Part shown: piece by piece, positions 9,052 to 18,163 of the stretch | How positions within the stretch are numbered: the first letter of the stretch is position 1 | How the letters are laid out: each line of letters begins with the position of its first letter | Assembly: GCF_001421565.1 (NCBI RefSeq) | Contig: NZ_LMKQ01000002.1 | Coordinates: 124,001-188,000 of the forward strand | Reading direction: 5' to 3' | Source: Agromyces sp. Leaf222 | GTDB taxonomy: Bacteria; Actinomycetota; Actinomycetes; Actinomycetales; Microbacteriaceae | DNA length: 64,000 nucleotides | The notes under the pieces: model-generated | What the model was told of the DNA's origin: nothing | The model's database searches: none | Seen by the model: only the letters and a program-made list of their open reading frames with translations | Translations under genes and position numbers: made by a program

Positions 9052-9855
9052 ATGGCCATGCAGCGAACCGTCTCAGCCCGAATCGACCTGACCATCGAGG
9101 ACCCGGCGCGGCTCGTGTTCATGCTCGCCGTCGCCGGCGGCGCGCCCGACGAGCGGCTCGAACTGCTCGCGAACGGCGTCGCGCTCGATGCGGCCGACGT
9201 GCTCGAGCTGACGGATGCCGCGGGCAGCCGCCTGCACGTCGTCGAGGCGCCGGCGGGCAGCCTGTCGCTGTCGTACTCGGCGACCGTCGACGGCCAGGCC
9301 GCAGCGGGATCCGACCGACCCCTCGATCTCGTGGAGTACCTGCGCCCGAGCCGCTACTGCGAGTCCGACCGGCTCGGGGCCACGGCCGTCGCCGAGTTCT
9401 CGGGGCTCGAGGGGCACGCGCTGCTCGACGCGGTGTCGTCATGGGTCGGCACGCGTCTCGCCTACGTGCCCGGCTCGAGCGGACCCAGCGACGGCGCGGT
9501 GCAGACCCTGCTCGCCCGCGAGGGCGTCTGCCGCGACTACGCGCACCTCGTGATCGCGCTGCTGCGCTCGCTCGACGTACCGGCGCGCCTCGCGGCGGTG
9601 TACGCGCCCGGCCTCGATCCGATGGACTTCCACGCGGTGGCCGAGGCGTACGTCGAGGGCGCCTGGCACGTCGTCGACGCGACCGCGCTGGCTCCGCGCT
9701 CGACGCTGCTGCGCATCTCGACCGGGCGCGATGCCGCCGACACGGCGTTCCTCAGCTCGTACGGCGGGTTCGTGCAGCTCGACGCGATCACGGTGACGGC
9801 GACCGCCGACACGCTGCCGGCCGATGACATCGGGCGGCTCGTGCAGCTGCGCTGA
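9052..9855 (+). CDS. Transglutaminase-like cysteine protease-fold protein
   Basis: 267 residues. The N-terminal half (1-130) is a beta-rich domain often found ahead of the bacterial transglutaminase-like core. The core carries a complete triad: Cys160 in GVCRDYAH, His194 in MDFHAVAEAY and Asp209 in HVVDATAL. Such proteins may be peptidases, amidases or cross-linking enzymes; the true reaction is unknown. No signal peptide, so cytoplasmic. Two in-frame ATGs (9052 and 9058) are possible and no strong ribosome binding site decides between them. It stands alone, convergent with the thiamine operon. Confidence 0.8.
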   Translation: MAMQRTVSARIDLTIEDPARLVFMLAVAGGAPDERLELLANGVALDAADVLELTDAAGSRLHVVEAPAGSLSLSYSATVDGQAAAGSDRPLDLVEYLRPSRYCESDRLGATAVAEFSGLEGHALLDAVSSWVGTRLAYVPGSSGPSDGAVQTLLAREGVCRDYAHLVIALLRSLDVPARLAAVYAPGLDPMDFHAVAEAYVEGAWHVVDATALAPRSTLLRISTGRDAADTAFLSSYGGFVQLDAITVTATADTLPADDIGRLVQLR

Positions 9856-9891
9856 CCCCTGCACCCCTGCGAACGGCCGAGTGCGGCGGGC

Positions 9892-11514
9892 CTACTGCAG
9901 CGGCGCCGCGAAGAACGCGAGCTCGTGCTCGGCCGACGCCCGGAACGCGCGGCGCATCGCCTCACGTCGCTCGGGCGTCGCAGCGGCGGCCTCACGCGCG
10001 ACGAGCTCGATCGCCTCGCGCGTCGCGACCGCGAAGGCCGGGTCGGCGTACGTCTCGAGCCACGACGCGTACGGATGCTCCGGATCGAGCGCCGCCGCGC
10101 CGAACTCGCCGGCGGCGAGGCGCTCGCCGAGGTCGACGTAGATCCAGAAGCAGGGCAGCACGGCGGCGACCAGCACGGCGTAGTCGCCGCGAGAGCCGGT
10201 CGCGAGCAGGTGGTCGAGGTAGGCGGTCGTTGCGGCGTCGGGCTCGGCGGCGAACGTCGCGGCGGCGAACCTGCCGTCTGCGGCGGCGGAACCAGCGCCC
10301 GCGTCCGCGCCGGCGAGCCACCGCGTGTGCAGCTCGAGCTCGCCGACGAGCGAGCCGTGCGCCGAGTCCGCCCAGAACGCCTGGCCCGCGGCATCCGGAG
10401 CCAGGCGCGACGCCTCGGCGAGCACGCGCGCGTAGTCGCGCAGGTAGAGGGCGTCCTGCGCGAGGTAGCCGACGAAGGGGGCGCGCTCGAGCGTGCCGTC
10501 GGCAAGGGCGCGGATGAATGGCAGCGCGTCGATCGCCTCGCGCACGTCGGCGATGCCGCCCCACCACTCGGCCTCGATCTCGCCGGGCGTCGGCGCGGTG
10601 CGCAGCCCGCCGCGCGACCAGAGGCCGGCGAAGTGGCTCACCGGCCCGTGTCCGCCGCCGACCTCGAGCGCCTCGCCGTGCCGCAGCGACTCGCGCAGCC
10701 ATCGGCGGGCCTCGCCGACCGCGGCCTCCCAGTGGCCGAGCTCGGCCTGCAGCGTCGCGACCGCCGACGAGAGCGAGCATCCGGTGCCGTGCGTCGCGGT
10801 GGTCGCGATGCGGTCGCCGCCGAACTCGACGACGGTGGCGGATGCCGCGTGCACGAGCGCGTCGGGCGCCTCGCCGCCGGCCAGGTGCCCGCCCTTCGCG
10901 AGCACGCGGGCACCGGTCGCCGCCGAGACCGCCTCGGCCTGCGCGATCGCCTCGGCCCACGTCGACGCCGGAGGCGAGTCCGAACCCGAGACCGCACTCG
11001 CGAGCACCGCGAGCTCGAGCAGGTTCGGCGTGATGAGGTCGGCGAGCGGCAGCAGCTCGCGAAGCGCGCGCTCGGCGTCGGGGTCGAGCAGACGGTCGCC
11101 GCTCGTGGCGACCATGACCGGGTCGAGCACGACGACCGGCACGGCGGTGCGCCGCAGCCAGTCGGCGACGACCGAGACGACCTCAGCGTTCGCGAGCATG
11201 CCGATCTTCACGGCGTCGATCGAGATGTCGTCGGCGATGGCGTCGAGCTGCTCGGCGAGGAACGCGGCCGGCGGCACGTGCACGCCACGCACGCCGCGCG
11301 TGTTCTGCGCCGTCAGTGCGGTGATCGCCGACATGCCGTAGCCGCCCACGGCCGCGATGGACTTGAGGTCGGCCTGGATGCCCGCGCCGCCCGACGGGTC
11401 GCTGCCCGCGATGCTGAGCACGCGCGGAACCCGACGCGCGGTCGTGCCGGTGCCGGTGCCGGTGGCGGTGCCGGTGCCGGTATCCGTGCCCGCATCCGGC
11501 TCGCGCGCGGTCAT
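9892..11514 (-). CDS. thiD: Bifunctional HMP/HMP-P kinase ThiD fused to TenA aminopyrimidine hydrolase
   Basis: 540 residues. After a Thr/Gly-rich tail (residues 9-25), the ThiD ribokinase-type domain begins with SIAGSDPSGGAGIQADLKS and contains DPVMVATSGDRLL and THGTGCSLSSA, which hold the anion-hole glycines and catalytic Cys. From about residue 320 the TenA domain follows, with the active-site Cys in LPCFWIYVD and the C-terminal Glu in ASAEHELAFF. ThiD phosphorylates HMP twice; TenA releases HMP from damaged thiamine. Fusion of the two is known in several bacteria. The ATG at 11514 overlaps the thiE stop (ATGA). Last gene of the riboswitch-controlled salvage operon. Confidence 0.93.
   Translation of the reverse strand: MTAREPDAGTDTGTGTATGTGTGTTARRVPRVLSIAGSDPSGGAGIQADLKSIAAVGGYGMSAITALTAQNTRGVRGVHVPPAAFLAEQLDAIADDISIDAVKIGMLANAEVVSVVADWLRRTAVPVVVLDPVMVATSGDRLLDPDAERALRELLPLADLITPNLLELAVLASAVSGSDSPPASTWAEAIAQAEAVSAATGARVLAKGGHLAGGEAPDALVHAASATVVEFGGDRIATTATHGTGCSLSSAVATLQAELGHWEAAVGEARRWLRESLRHGEALEVGGGHGPVSHFAGLWSRGGLRTAPTPGEIEAEWWGGIADVREAIDALPFIRALADGTLERAPFVGYLAQDALYLRDYARVLAEASRLAPDAAGQAFWADSAHGSLVGELELHTRWLAGADAGAGSAAADGRFAAATFAAEPDAATTAYLDHLLATGSRGDYAVLVAAVLPCFWIYVDLGERLAAGEFGAAALDPEHPYASWLETYADPAFAVATREAIELVAREAAAATPERREAMRRAFRASAEHELAFFAAPLQ
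11445..11482. repeat. GGTGCC simple-sequence tract in the start of thiD/tenA
   Basis: A run of hexamers GGTGCC/GGTGGC, read on the coding strand as GGCACC, encodes the Thr-Gly tail of ThiD. The unit is six bases, so copy-number changes would keep the frame. It looks like a polymorphic but neutral N-terminal tract. Confidence 0.7.
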
Positions 11515-12170
11515 CGCCCGCTCCAAGCTGCGGCGAAGGCGGCGGCCGCATCGTGCGGCGAGGGGGCGGCGCAGATCGCCGACACCACCGCGACGCCCGC
11601 GGCTCCGGCCTGACGCAGCGCCGCGACATCCGCCAGCGTGATGCCGCCGATCGCGACGCACGGCAGCTCGGCCTCGGCGGCGAACCGTGCGAACCCCTCG
11701 ATGCCGAGCGCCGGCGGATGGTCGGGCTTGGTCGTCGTGGGCCGGATCACGCCGACGCCGACGTAGTCGATCTCGCGGCGGGCCTGGCGGCGCAGCGTCG
11801 CGAGGTGCTCGGGCGCGTTCGCGGTGAGGCCGATGATCGCGTCGTCGCCGAGCAGGGCGCGGGCAGCGGATGCCGCGGCGTCGCCCTGCCCCAGGTGCAC
11901 GCCGTCGACCGGCAGGCCGCGCTCGCGTGCGGCGGCGGCCACGTCGACCCGGTCGTTCACCAGCAGCGCGGCGCGGCCGTCGATCGCGGACGCGAGCGCC
12001 TCGAGCTGCCGCAGGAGCGCGTCGGTGGACGCCGTCTTGTCGCGAAGCTGCACCACGCGCACCCCGCCGTCGACGGCGTCGGCCACGACGGAGACGACCC
12101 CGCGCGAGCCGCAGAGCGCGGCATCGGTCACGAGGTAGATCGAGAGGTCGAGCGAGCGCCGCGTGATCAT
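11511..12170 (-). CDS. thiE: Thiamine-phosphate synthase
   Basis: 219 residues, normal length. ThiE couples HMP-PP and THZ-P to thiamine phosphate. TIM-barrel motifs are visible in order: [19 protein letters not shown] (pyrophosphate binding), [33 protein letters not shown] (substrate loop) and [12 protein letters not shown]. The ATG at 12170 overlaps the thiM stop and its stop overlaps thiD, both as ATGA. Translation of all three enzymes is therefore coupled to the riboswitch-controlled start of thiM. Cytoplasmic. Confidence 0.95.
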   Translation of the reverse strand: MITRRSLDLSIYLVTDAALCGSRGVVSVVADAVDGGVRVVQLRDKTASTDALLRQLEALASAIDGRAALLVNDRVDVAAAARERGLPVDGVHLGQGDAAASAARALLGDDAIIGLTANAPEHLATLRRQARREIDYVGVGVIRPTTTKPDHPPALGIEGFARFAAEAELPCVAIGGITLADVAALRQAGAAGVAVVSAICAAPSPHDAAAAFAAAWSGR

Positions 12171-13087
12171 GAGCGGGCCGCCGCGGGGTCGGATGCCGCG
12201 GCACCCGTCGTCGTGATCTTCGCCCGCGCGCGCACGACGTCGGGCGTGACGAGCGCGAGCGCGTCGAGGAACGTCACGGCGAACGAGCCGGGGCCCGTCG
12301 CGCGCTCCGCCGCGAGCTCGGCGGCGACCGTGTAGACGACGGTGGCCGCTACGGTCGCGACGAAGGGATCGGCGAGCAGCCCGTCGAGCGCCGAGGCACC
12401 GGCCGCACGGGCGGCACCGGCCGCGTCGCGGCTCGCGCCGAGGAACGCCGCCGTCACTGCGCCGAGCGCGCAGCCGCCGCCGGTGACGCGGGTGAGCAGG
12501 GCATCCCCGTTCGCGATGCGCGCCGTGCGGTGTCCGTCGGTGATGAGGTCGACGGGGCCCGACACGGCGATGACCGAGCCGTGCGCGAGGGCGAGCGAGG
12601 TCGCGGCCTCGGCTGCGGCATCCGTGCTGTCGGAGGCGTCGACGCCGCGACCGCCCGCACCCGCTCCGGCGAGGGCGATGATCTCGCTCGCATTGCCGCG
12701 GATCGCCGTCGGGCCGGCGGCGACGAGCTCGTGCGCGAGCGCCGTGCGCACGGGCAGCGCGCCGATCGCGACGGGGTCGAGCACCCACGGGGTTCCGGCG
12801 GCGGATACCGCGGCCACCGCCTCGCGCGAGGCATCGCGCTGCTCTTCGGCGGGCGTGCCGAGGTTCACGAGCAGGCCGCCCGCGATGCCGGCGAACAGGC
12901 CGGCCTCTTCGCGGATGTCGACCATCGCAGGGGCGGCGCCGATGGCCAGGAGCGCGTTGGCGGTGAAGTTCGTCACGACGCTGTTCGTGATGCACTGCAC
13001 CAGCGGCGGATGCTCGCGCAGCCGCTCGAGCAGCGCAGCGCTCGCGTCGGAGAGGTGGGCGGGGTCGATGGACAGGCGATCGCTCAC
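12167..13087 (-). CDS. thiM: Hydroxyethylthiazole kinase
   Basis: 306 residues. ThiM phosphorylates the thiazole alcohol THZ, the salvage route into thiamine. Seen: [26 protein letters not shown] (N-terminal substrate region), [25 protein letters not shown] and [10 protein letters not shown] with the catalytic Cys. A GTG start at 13087 lies 6 bases after a GAAGGGA ribosome binding site inside the TPP aptamer. An insert rich in Asp/Ala (near [12 protein letters not shown]) and a long Ala-rich C-terminus are peculiar to this copy. No thiC or thiG is present, so the locus performs salvage, not de novo synthesis, as far as the window shows. Confidence 0.94.
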   Translation of the reverse strand: MSDRLSIDPAHLSDASAALLERLREHPPLVQCITNSVVTNFTANALLAIGAAPAMVDIREEAGLFAGIAGGLLVNLGTPAEEQRDASREAVAAVSAAGTPWVLDPVAIGALPVRTALAHELVAAGPTAIRGNASEIIALAGAGAGGRGVDASDSTDAAAEAATSLALAHGSVIAVSGPVDLITDGHRTARIANGDALLTRVTGGGCALGAVTAAFLGASRDAAGAARAAGASALDGLLADPFVATVAATVVYTVAAELAAERATGPGSFAVTFLDALALVTPDVVRARAKITTTGAAASDPAAARS

Positions 13088-13089
13088 GC

Positions 13090-13183
13090 GACATCCCTTC
13101 GCTAGTTCGAACTAGATCAGGTTCGACGGGTGTGTTCTCAGCCGCGATCGCCCGGGCGGGGCTGGAGCGCGGCACCCCGTGTC
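13090..13183 (-). promoter_or_regulatory. TPP riboswitch controlling thiM-thiE-thiD/tenA
   Basis: On the minus strand the element reads ACACGGGGTGCC, then GGCTGAGA, ACCCGTCGAACCTGATCTAG, a hairpin CTAGTTCGAACTAG and GCGAAGGGATGTC. These are the conserved blocks of the THI-box: pyrimidine-sensing CUGAGA, pyrophosphate helix ACCUGAUC, and the closing GAAGGGA. The GAAGGGA also serves as the thiM ribosome binding site, so control is most likely translational: TPP binding hides the site. The element ends 3 bases before the GTG start. Confidence 0.95.
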
Positions 13184-13470
13184 ACTGCCCGCCAGCCTAC
13201 TGCGCTCGCGCGTCACCCCAGTTCGAGGGCGAACCTCGTCTGGGCCATGGCGGCGCGGGTGCGCGCCGACTACGGTTCTCGCAACGCCCCGCCGGGTCGG
13301 CGGCGGCCGCCGGACGATCTCCAGCTGCGGCCGTTCGCACCGAGACCGTTCCTCCTCGGGCCCCGGCGGGGTGGTCCGGCTCTCGGGGACCGGCCACACG
13401 TCGCCCGCACGACGGTGCGTCGCGCCGCGAGGGAGGCGGGATCCTTGCGGGGCCATGGCAGGCTGGCCGC
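13184..13470. other. Intergenic gap between the riboswitch and the AraC-type gene
   Basis: 287 bases between two divergent transcripts. The part near 13190 should hold the thiM promoter (minus) and the part near 13400-13470 that of the AraC-type regulator (plus), but I see no convincing -10/-35 pair. Open frames crossing it lack coding-like composition. No repeat of note. Confidence 0.4.
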
Positions 13471-14436
13471 ATGGCAGACGAGGATCCGCGCGGGGCGGCG
13501 GCCCACCGCGTCGCCGTGCTCGTGCTCGAGGGCGCCAAGCCGCTCGACGTCGGGATCCCCGCGCAGATCTTCACGACGCGCGCCTCGATGCCCTACGAGG
13601 TGCGCGTCTGCGGCGCGGCGCCGGGGCCCGTGACCGGTGGCGACGGCCTCTCGTACCACGTGGCCGACGGGCTCGAGGCGTTCGAATGGGCCGAGACGAT
13701 CTTCATCCCGGGCTACCGGCATCCGGATGTCGATGAGCCGCCGCCCGTCGTCGTCGATGCCCTCCGTGCCGCCCATGAGCGAGGTGCCAGGCTCGCCGCC
13801 ATCTCGACTGGCGCGTTCGCACTGGCGGCGACCGGACTGCTCGACGGACGCCGGGCCACGACGCACTGGCACTACACCAGGGCGCTCGCGGCGCGGCATC
13901 CGCTCGTGAAGGTCGACGAGAACGTGCTGTTCGTCGACGAGGGCCGGGTGCTCACCTCGGCGGGCGCGGCATCCGGCATCGACCTCTGCCTGCACCTCGT
14001 GCGCCGCGATCACGGCGTCGCGCTGTCGAACCACGTCGCCCGCCGGCTCGTGGCCGCGCCCTACCGCAGCGGCGGCCAGGCCCAGTACGTGCCGCGCGCA
14101 CTGCCCGATGACCTCGGCGAGCTCTTCGCGGCGACCCGGCACTGGGCGATCGAGCACATCGAGGAGCCGCTCACGCTCGCCGACCTCGCCCGCAACGCGA
14201 ACGTGTCGACGCGCACGTTCTCGCGGCGCTTCGTCGAGGACACCGGGTACACGCCCATGCAGTGGATCCTGCGCGCCCGCGTCGACCTCGCGCGCGAGCT
14301 GCTCGAGCGCACCGACCTCGGCGTCGAGCAGGTCGCCGACCGCGTCGGGCTCGGCACGGGCGCGAACCTGCGCCTGCACTTCCACCGCGTGCTCGGCACC
14401 TCGCCGACCGAGTACCGGCACACGTTCCGCGAGTAG
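13471..14436 (+). CDS. GlxA-type AraC-family regulator with DJ-1/PfpI domain
   Basis: 321 residues. The N-terminal domain (about 10-190) is a class-I glutamine-amidotransferase-like DJ-1/PfpI fold, starting VAVLVLEGAKPLDVGIPAQIF and containing AAISTGAFALAATGLLDGRR. The nucleophile-elbow Cys of active DJ-1 enzymes is absent there (Ser-Thr-Gly), so it is probably a sensor only. The C-terminal 100 residues are two AraC helix-turn-helix motifs: LTLADLARNANVSTRTFSRR and GVEQVADRVGLGTGANLRLHF, with the family PxxYR near the end (SPTEYRHTF). The target is unknown; neither neighbour is an obvious partner. Confidence 0.87.
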   Translation: MADEDPRGAAAHRVAVLVLEGAKPLDVGIPAQIFTTRASMPYEVRVCGAAPGPVTGGDGLSYHVADGLEAFEWAETIFIPGYRHPDVDEPPPVVVDALRAAHERGARLAAISTGAFALAATGLLDGRRATTHWHYTRALAARHPLVKVDENVLFVDEGRVLTSAGAASGIDLCLHLVRRDHGVALSNHVARRLVAAPYRSGGQAQYVPRALPDDLGELFAATRHWAIEHIEEPLTLADLARNANVSTRTFSRRFVEDTGYTPMQWILRARVDLARELLERTDLGVEQVADRVGLGTGANLRLHFHRVLGTSPTEYRHTFRE

Positions 14437-14554
14437 CGGCGTTCCTCGGCCGCCGGGCGGCTCGACCGGCCGCCCGCGAAAACCGAATTGTGGTTGATTC
14501 CAACAAAAGGGTTGCGCGCGGCACCGGCCGTCCCGTACTCTCGCTCTCACGTCG

Positions 14555-14568
14555 TCGAAGCGCTTCGA
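14555..14568. promoter_or_regulatory. LacI-type operator in front of the xyloside regulator gene
   Basis: Perfect 14-bp palindrome TCGAAGCGCTTCGA, 47 bases upstream of the LacI gene start. The same 17-mer (TCG plus the palindrome) occurs again ahead of the transport operon. A weak -35 TTGCGC and -10 TACTCT can be drawn just upstream, which would place the operator at the transcription start and imply autorepression. Confidence 0.8.
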
Positions 14569-14615
14569 ATCCATCGGCTTCGACGGCAACGAGGGGTCCA
14601 AAGGGGGGTACCGGG

Positions 14616-15626
14616 ATGGTGACGATCAGTGATGTGGCCAAGGTCGCAGGCGTCTCCATCTCGACCGTCTCCTACGCCCTCTCTGGCAAGCGCACGATCG
14701 CGGCCTCGACCCGCACGCGCATCGAGGCCGCCATCCGCGAACTCGACTACGAGCCGCACGCCGGGGCCCGCATGCTCGCCGGCGCCACCACGAACATCCT
14801 CGCGCTCTCGGCGCCGATCCACACCGACGGGCACCTGCCCACGCACATGCGGTTCGTCACCGCGGTCGTCGACACGGCGCGCAAGCACGACTACGACGTG
14901 CTGCTGCTCGCCACCGACGACGACGTCTCCGGCATCCGCCGGGTCGCGGCGTCGTCGCTCGTCGACGGCGTCGTCGCCATGGGCGTCAAGGCCCACGACG
15001 AGCGCGTCGACGTCGTGCGACGCGCCTCGCTGCCGGCCGCGTTCATCGGCATCCCCGGCGACGGCGACGGCCTCTCGTGCGTCGACCTCGACTTCGAGCG
15101 GGCCGGCCGGCTCGCGATCACGACCCTCGCCGAGGCCGGGCACCGCTCGATCGGCATCGTCGGCCATCCGCCGACGTACCTCGAGCGCGGAACCGGCTTC
15201 GTGCAGCGGTTCAACGCCGGGCTCGAGGCCGAGGCGGCGGCCCGCGGCATCCGCCTCGACGTCGTCTCCCCGACGCTCGCCCGCGGTGCGGCCGAGCACG
15301 CGTTCGACGAGCTGCTCGTCGCCTCGCCCGAGATGACGGCCGTGATCTTCCACTGCAACGAGCCGGTGGTCGAGTCGGTGCTGCGCCGCATCCGCGAGCG
15401 CGGCCTCGACGTGCCCGGCGACCTGTCGCTGTTCGCCGCATGTGCGAGCTACGACACGTCGCACCTCGTCATTCCGCTCAGCTCCATCCCCCTGCCACTC
15501 GACCAGATGTGCCGCATCGCGGTCGAGTCAGCGCTGCGCCAGGTGCGCGGCGGCGACGCCCTCGGCGTCGAACTCATCACGCCCGTCACGCAGAATCGCG
15601 GGTCGGTCGCAGCGCCTCGGCTCTGA
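14616..15626 (+). CDS. LacI-family repressor of the alpha-xyloside locus
   Basis: 336 residues. The N-terminal helix-turn-helix and hinge read ISDVAKVAGVSISTVSYALS and AASTRTRIEAAIRELDYEPH, the standard LacI layout. The rest is a periplasmic-binding-protein-like sugar sensor ending in VTQNRGSV. It precedes the binding-protein/permease/alpha-xylosidase operon on the same strand, and identical palindromes lie in front of both, so it very likely represses the operon and itself. Inducer probably isoprimeverose or another alpha-xyloside (inference from the adjacent GH31). GGGG-rich ribosome binding site ahead of ATG 14616. Confidence 0.9.
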   Translation: MVTISDVAKVAGVSISTVSYALSGKRTIAASTRTRIEAAIRELDYEPHAGARMLAGATTNILALSAPIHTDGHLPTHMRFVTAVVDTARKHDYDVLLLATDDDVSGIRRVAASSLVDGVVAMGVKAHDERVDVVRRASLPAAFIGIPGDGDGLSCVDLDFERAGRLAITTLAEAGHRSIGIVGHPPTYLERGTGFVQRFNAGLEAEAAARGIRLDVVSPTLARGAAEHAFDELLVASPEMTAVIFHCNEPVVESVLRRIRERGLDVPGDLSLFAACASYDTSHLVIPLSSIPLPLDQMCRIAVESALRQVRGGDALGVELITPVTQNRGSVAAPRL

Positions 15627-15677
15627 GGCATCCTCCACTCCACGACACGAACCATCCAGGTCGAACGCGGCGCATCG

Positions 15678-15691
15678 TCGAAGCGCTTCGA
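15678..15691. promoter_or_regulatory. LacI-type operator in front of the alpha-xyloside transport operon
   Basis: Second exact copy of TCGAAGCGCTTCGA, again preceded by TCG, 84 bases upstream of the binding-protein gene. The leader after it is repetitive (CCAGAACCA-like). Confidence 0.85.
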
Positions 15692-15775
15692 CAGTTGCGC
15701 AGATCACCAGAACCACGACACCAGAACCAGCCAACATCACCAGGACCAGACGCACCACACGAGAGGAAACGCACC

Positions 15776-17068
15776 ATGGGAATCACCAAGCGCGGCATCG
15801 GCGCCGTCGCAGCACTGGCCGCGACCGCCGCACTGCTCACCGGCTGCTCGACGGGCGGCGAGTCCGACCCGAACACGCTGAAGCTCTGGCACTTCGAGGG
15901 CACCGACAGCGATGTCGGCATCGCCTGGAACAAGGCCATCGAGATCTTCGAGGAGGAGACCGGCGCCACCGTCGAGTACGAGGACAAGAGCTTCGAGCAG
16001 ATCCGCTCCACGGCCAGCCAGGTGCTCAACTCCAACGAGGCACCGGATGTCATGGAGTCGCCCAAGGGCAACGCCACCGCCGGCCTGCTCGCCAGCCAGG
16101 GCCTGCTCGCCGACATCACCGACGCGGTCGAGGAGTACGGCTGGGACGACCTGCTCGCCCCGTCGCTGCAGACCACGGCCAAGTACTCCGACGAGGGCAT
16201 CATGGGCTCCGGCCCCTGGTACGGCGTGCCGAACTACGGCGAGTACGTCACCGTCTACTACAACAAGACCGCGTTCGACGAGAAGGGCCTGACCGAGCCC
16301 AAGACGTACGCCGAGTTCGAGGAGATCCTCGACACGTTCGCGCAGGACGGCACCACGCCGCTCGCGCAGGCCGGTGCGGAGTACCCGCTCGGCCAGCTCT
16401 TCTACCAGCTCGCCCTCTCGAAGGCCGACCGCCAGTTCGTGAACGACTACCAGCTCTACGAGAACCCCGTCGACTGGCAGGGCCCCGAGCTCACCTACGC
16501 CGCCGACAAGATCGTCGAGTACGTCGACAACGGCTGGATCTCGAAGGACTCCACGGGCCTCAAGGCCGAGGACATGGGCGTCGGCTTCATGAGCGGCGAG
16601 TACCCGATGATGGTCTCCGGCTCGTGGTGGGCCGGCCGCGTGATCAACGAGGCCACGACCTTCGAGTGGGACACGTTCGCGTTCCCCGAGTCCGAGCTGG
16701 TTCCCGGATCGTCGGGCAACATCTGGGTCGTGCCCGAGAACGCGGCCAACAAGGAGCTCGCCTACGAGTTCATCGACATCACGATGCGCCCCGAGATCCA
16801 GGCCCTCATCGGCAACAACGGGTCGATCCCGGTCGCGGCCGACCCCGCCGACATCACCGACGAGAAGTCCGCCGCGCTCATCACCGAGTTCAACGAGGTC
16901 GTCGAGCAGGACGGGCTCGCGTTCTACCCCGACTGGCCCACGCCGAACTTCTACGACCAGCTCGTCGGCGCCCTGCAGGAACTCGTGAACGGCACCCTCA
17001 CGCCCGAGCAGACGCTCGAGCAGCTCGGCACCGAGTACGAGGACGGCGTCGCCGACATCATCGGCTGA
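15776..17068 (+). CDS. Sugar ABC transporter substrate-binding lipoprotein (CUT1 family)
   Basis: 430 residues. A type II signal peptide with the lipobox LLTG|CST is seen at residues 20-24, so it is a lipid-anchored extracellular binding protein. The mature part starts TLKLWHFEGTDSDVG, the beta-strand typical of extracellular solute-binding family 1. Other family segments are APDVMESPKGN, YGVPNYGEYVTVYYNKTAF and MVSGSWWAG. Good GAGAGGAAAC ribosome binding site. First gene of the operon; the substrate is inferred as an alpha-xylose-containing oligosaccharide from the GH31 at the end of the operon. Confidence 0.92.
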   Translation: MGITKRGIGAVAALAATAALLTGCSTGGESDPNTLKLWHFEGTDSDVGIAWNKAIEIFEEETGATVEYEDKSFEQIRSTASQVLNSNEAPDVMESPKGNATAGLLASQGLLADITDAVEEYGWDDLLAPSLQTTAKYSDEGIMGSGPWYGVPNYGEYVTVYYNKTAFDEKGLTEPKTYAEFEEILDTFAQDGTTPLAQAGAEYPLGQLFYQLALSKADRQFVNDYQLYENPVDWQGPELTYAADKIVEYVDNGWISKDSTGLKAEDMGVGFMSGEYPMMVSGSWWAGRVINEATTFEWDTFAFPESELVPGSSGNIWVVPENAANKELAYEFIDITMRPEIQALIGNNGSIPVAADPADITDEKSAALITEFNEVVEQDGLAFYPDWPTPNFYDQLVGALQELVNGTLTPEQTLEQLGTEYEDGVADIIG

Positions 17069-17075
17069 CCGAACC

Positions 17076-17163
17076 GCCTCCCGCCGGCGGGCGTCGCCGA
17101 TCTGGACACGACGCACGACGCCCGCCGGCCGGGAGGCGCCGGCCGAACCGCCTGACGGTTCGG
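17076..17163 (+). terminator. Two tandem hairpins between binding protein and permease genes
   Basis: Hairpin 1: arms GCCTCCCGCCGGCGGGCGTCG and its complement with one bulged base (17076-17096 against 17116-17137). Hairpin 2: CCGAACCG-CCTGA-CGGTTCGG (17143-17163), a perfect 8-bp stem. Neither has a U tract. They lie inside an operon, so they probably stabilise or partly terminate the upstream message so that binding protein is made in excess of permease. Confidence 0.75.
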
Positions 17164-17200
17164 CACGCTCCCACCGAGCTCTCCATCGAAAGGAACCATC

Positions 17201-18163
17201 GTGGTTTCCACCCTCGCTGCGCGGACCCGCGGGTCCAAGCGCGCCGACGGCATGAGCGCCATCTCGGGTACGCGATCGAGCGGGTTCTGGTTCTACCTCA
17301 TCCCGGGTCTCGTGCTCTTCACGTTCATCGTGCTCATCCCGCTCATCTGGAACGTGTACCTCAGCTTCACCGACTGGCGCGGCGTGCGCCCGCCCGAGTT
17401 CGTCGGCCTCGAGAACTGGGTCGAACTCCTCCAGGACCAGAAGTTCTGGGCTTCGTTCCGCAACTCGCTCTCGATGATCGTCGCCATGGTGATCATCCCC
17501 ACGCTGCTCGGCCTCGTGCTCGCCGCGCTGCTGTTCGACGTGATCGGTCGCAAGTTCGGCGGCCGCGTCGCGAGCTTCCTGCGCGCCACCTACTACCTGC
17601 CGCAGATCCTGCCCGTCGCCATCGCGGCGATCGTCATCGGCTGGATCCTCCGGCCCGAGAACGGCGCGCTGAACACCGTGCTCGAGAACATCGGGCTCGG
17701 CGAACTGCAGCACAACTGGCTCGGCAGCCCCGACACGGCGATGCTCTCGATCATGGCCGTCATGGTCTGGGTGCAGATCGGCTACCCGGTCGTCATCTTC
17801 ATGGCCGCGCTGCAGCGCGTCGACCCCGAGCTCTACGAGGCCGCCGAGCTCGACGGCGCCGGCTGGTACCAGCGGTTCCGCTACATCACGGTGTCGGCGA
17901 TCCGCCCCGAGATCTTCGTGGTGACGCTCACCTGCACGATCGCCGCGCTGAAGGTCTTCGGCCCCATCTACGCCCTCACCGGCGGCGGGCCCGGCACGGC
18001 GACGATCGTGCCGAGCTACTACTCCTACATCCAGTTCTTCCAGAGCCAGCAGGTCGGATACGGCGCGACGATCGCGACCGCGCTGACCATCGTCGTGGTC
18101 CTGGTCGCGATCGGATTCATCCGACTGCAGGCGCGCGTCGAGCGTCAGGAAGGCGAGCGCTGA
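17201..18163 (+). CDS. Sugar ABC transporter permease (MalF/UgpA-like)
   Basis: 320 residues with six predicted helices. The first helix starts FWFYLIPGLVLFTFIVL, the permease-to-ATPase EAA loop is YEAAELDGAGWYQRFRYIT, and GPIYALTGGGPGTAT is the usual late motif of CUT1 permeases. GTG start at 17201 follows an AAAGGAA ribosome binding site. Its stop overlaps the start of the second permease (TGATG), which favours equal production of the two subunits. Inner membrane. Confidence 0.92.
   Translation: MVSTLAARTRGSKRADGMSAISGTRSSGFWFYLIPGLVLFTFIVLIPLIWNVYLSFTDWRGVRPPEFVGLENWVELLQDQKFWASFRNSLSMIVAMVIIPTLLGLVLAALLFDVIGRKFGGRVASFLRATYYLPQILPVAIAAIVIGWILRPENGALNTVLENIGLGELQHNWLGSPDTAMLSIMAVMVWVQIGYPVVIFMAALQRVDPELYEAAELDGAGWYQRFRYITVSAIRPEIFVVTLTCTIAALKVFGPIYALTGGGPGTATIVPSYYSYIQFFQSQQVGYGATIATALTIVVVLVAIGFIRLQARVERQEGER

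Noticed and set aside
13132..13470. A longer AraC-family protein starting upstream at 13132
   Set aside because: The upstream extension runs through the TPP riboswitch region of the divergent operon and shows no family similarity; MADEDPRG at 13471 fits.
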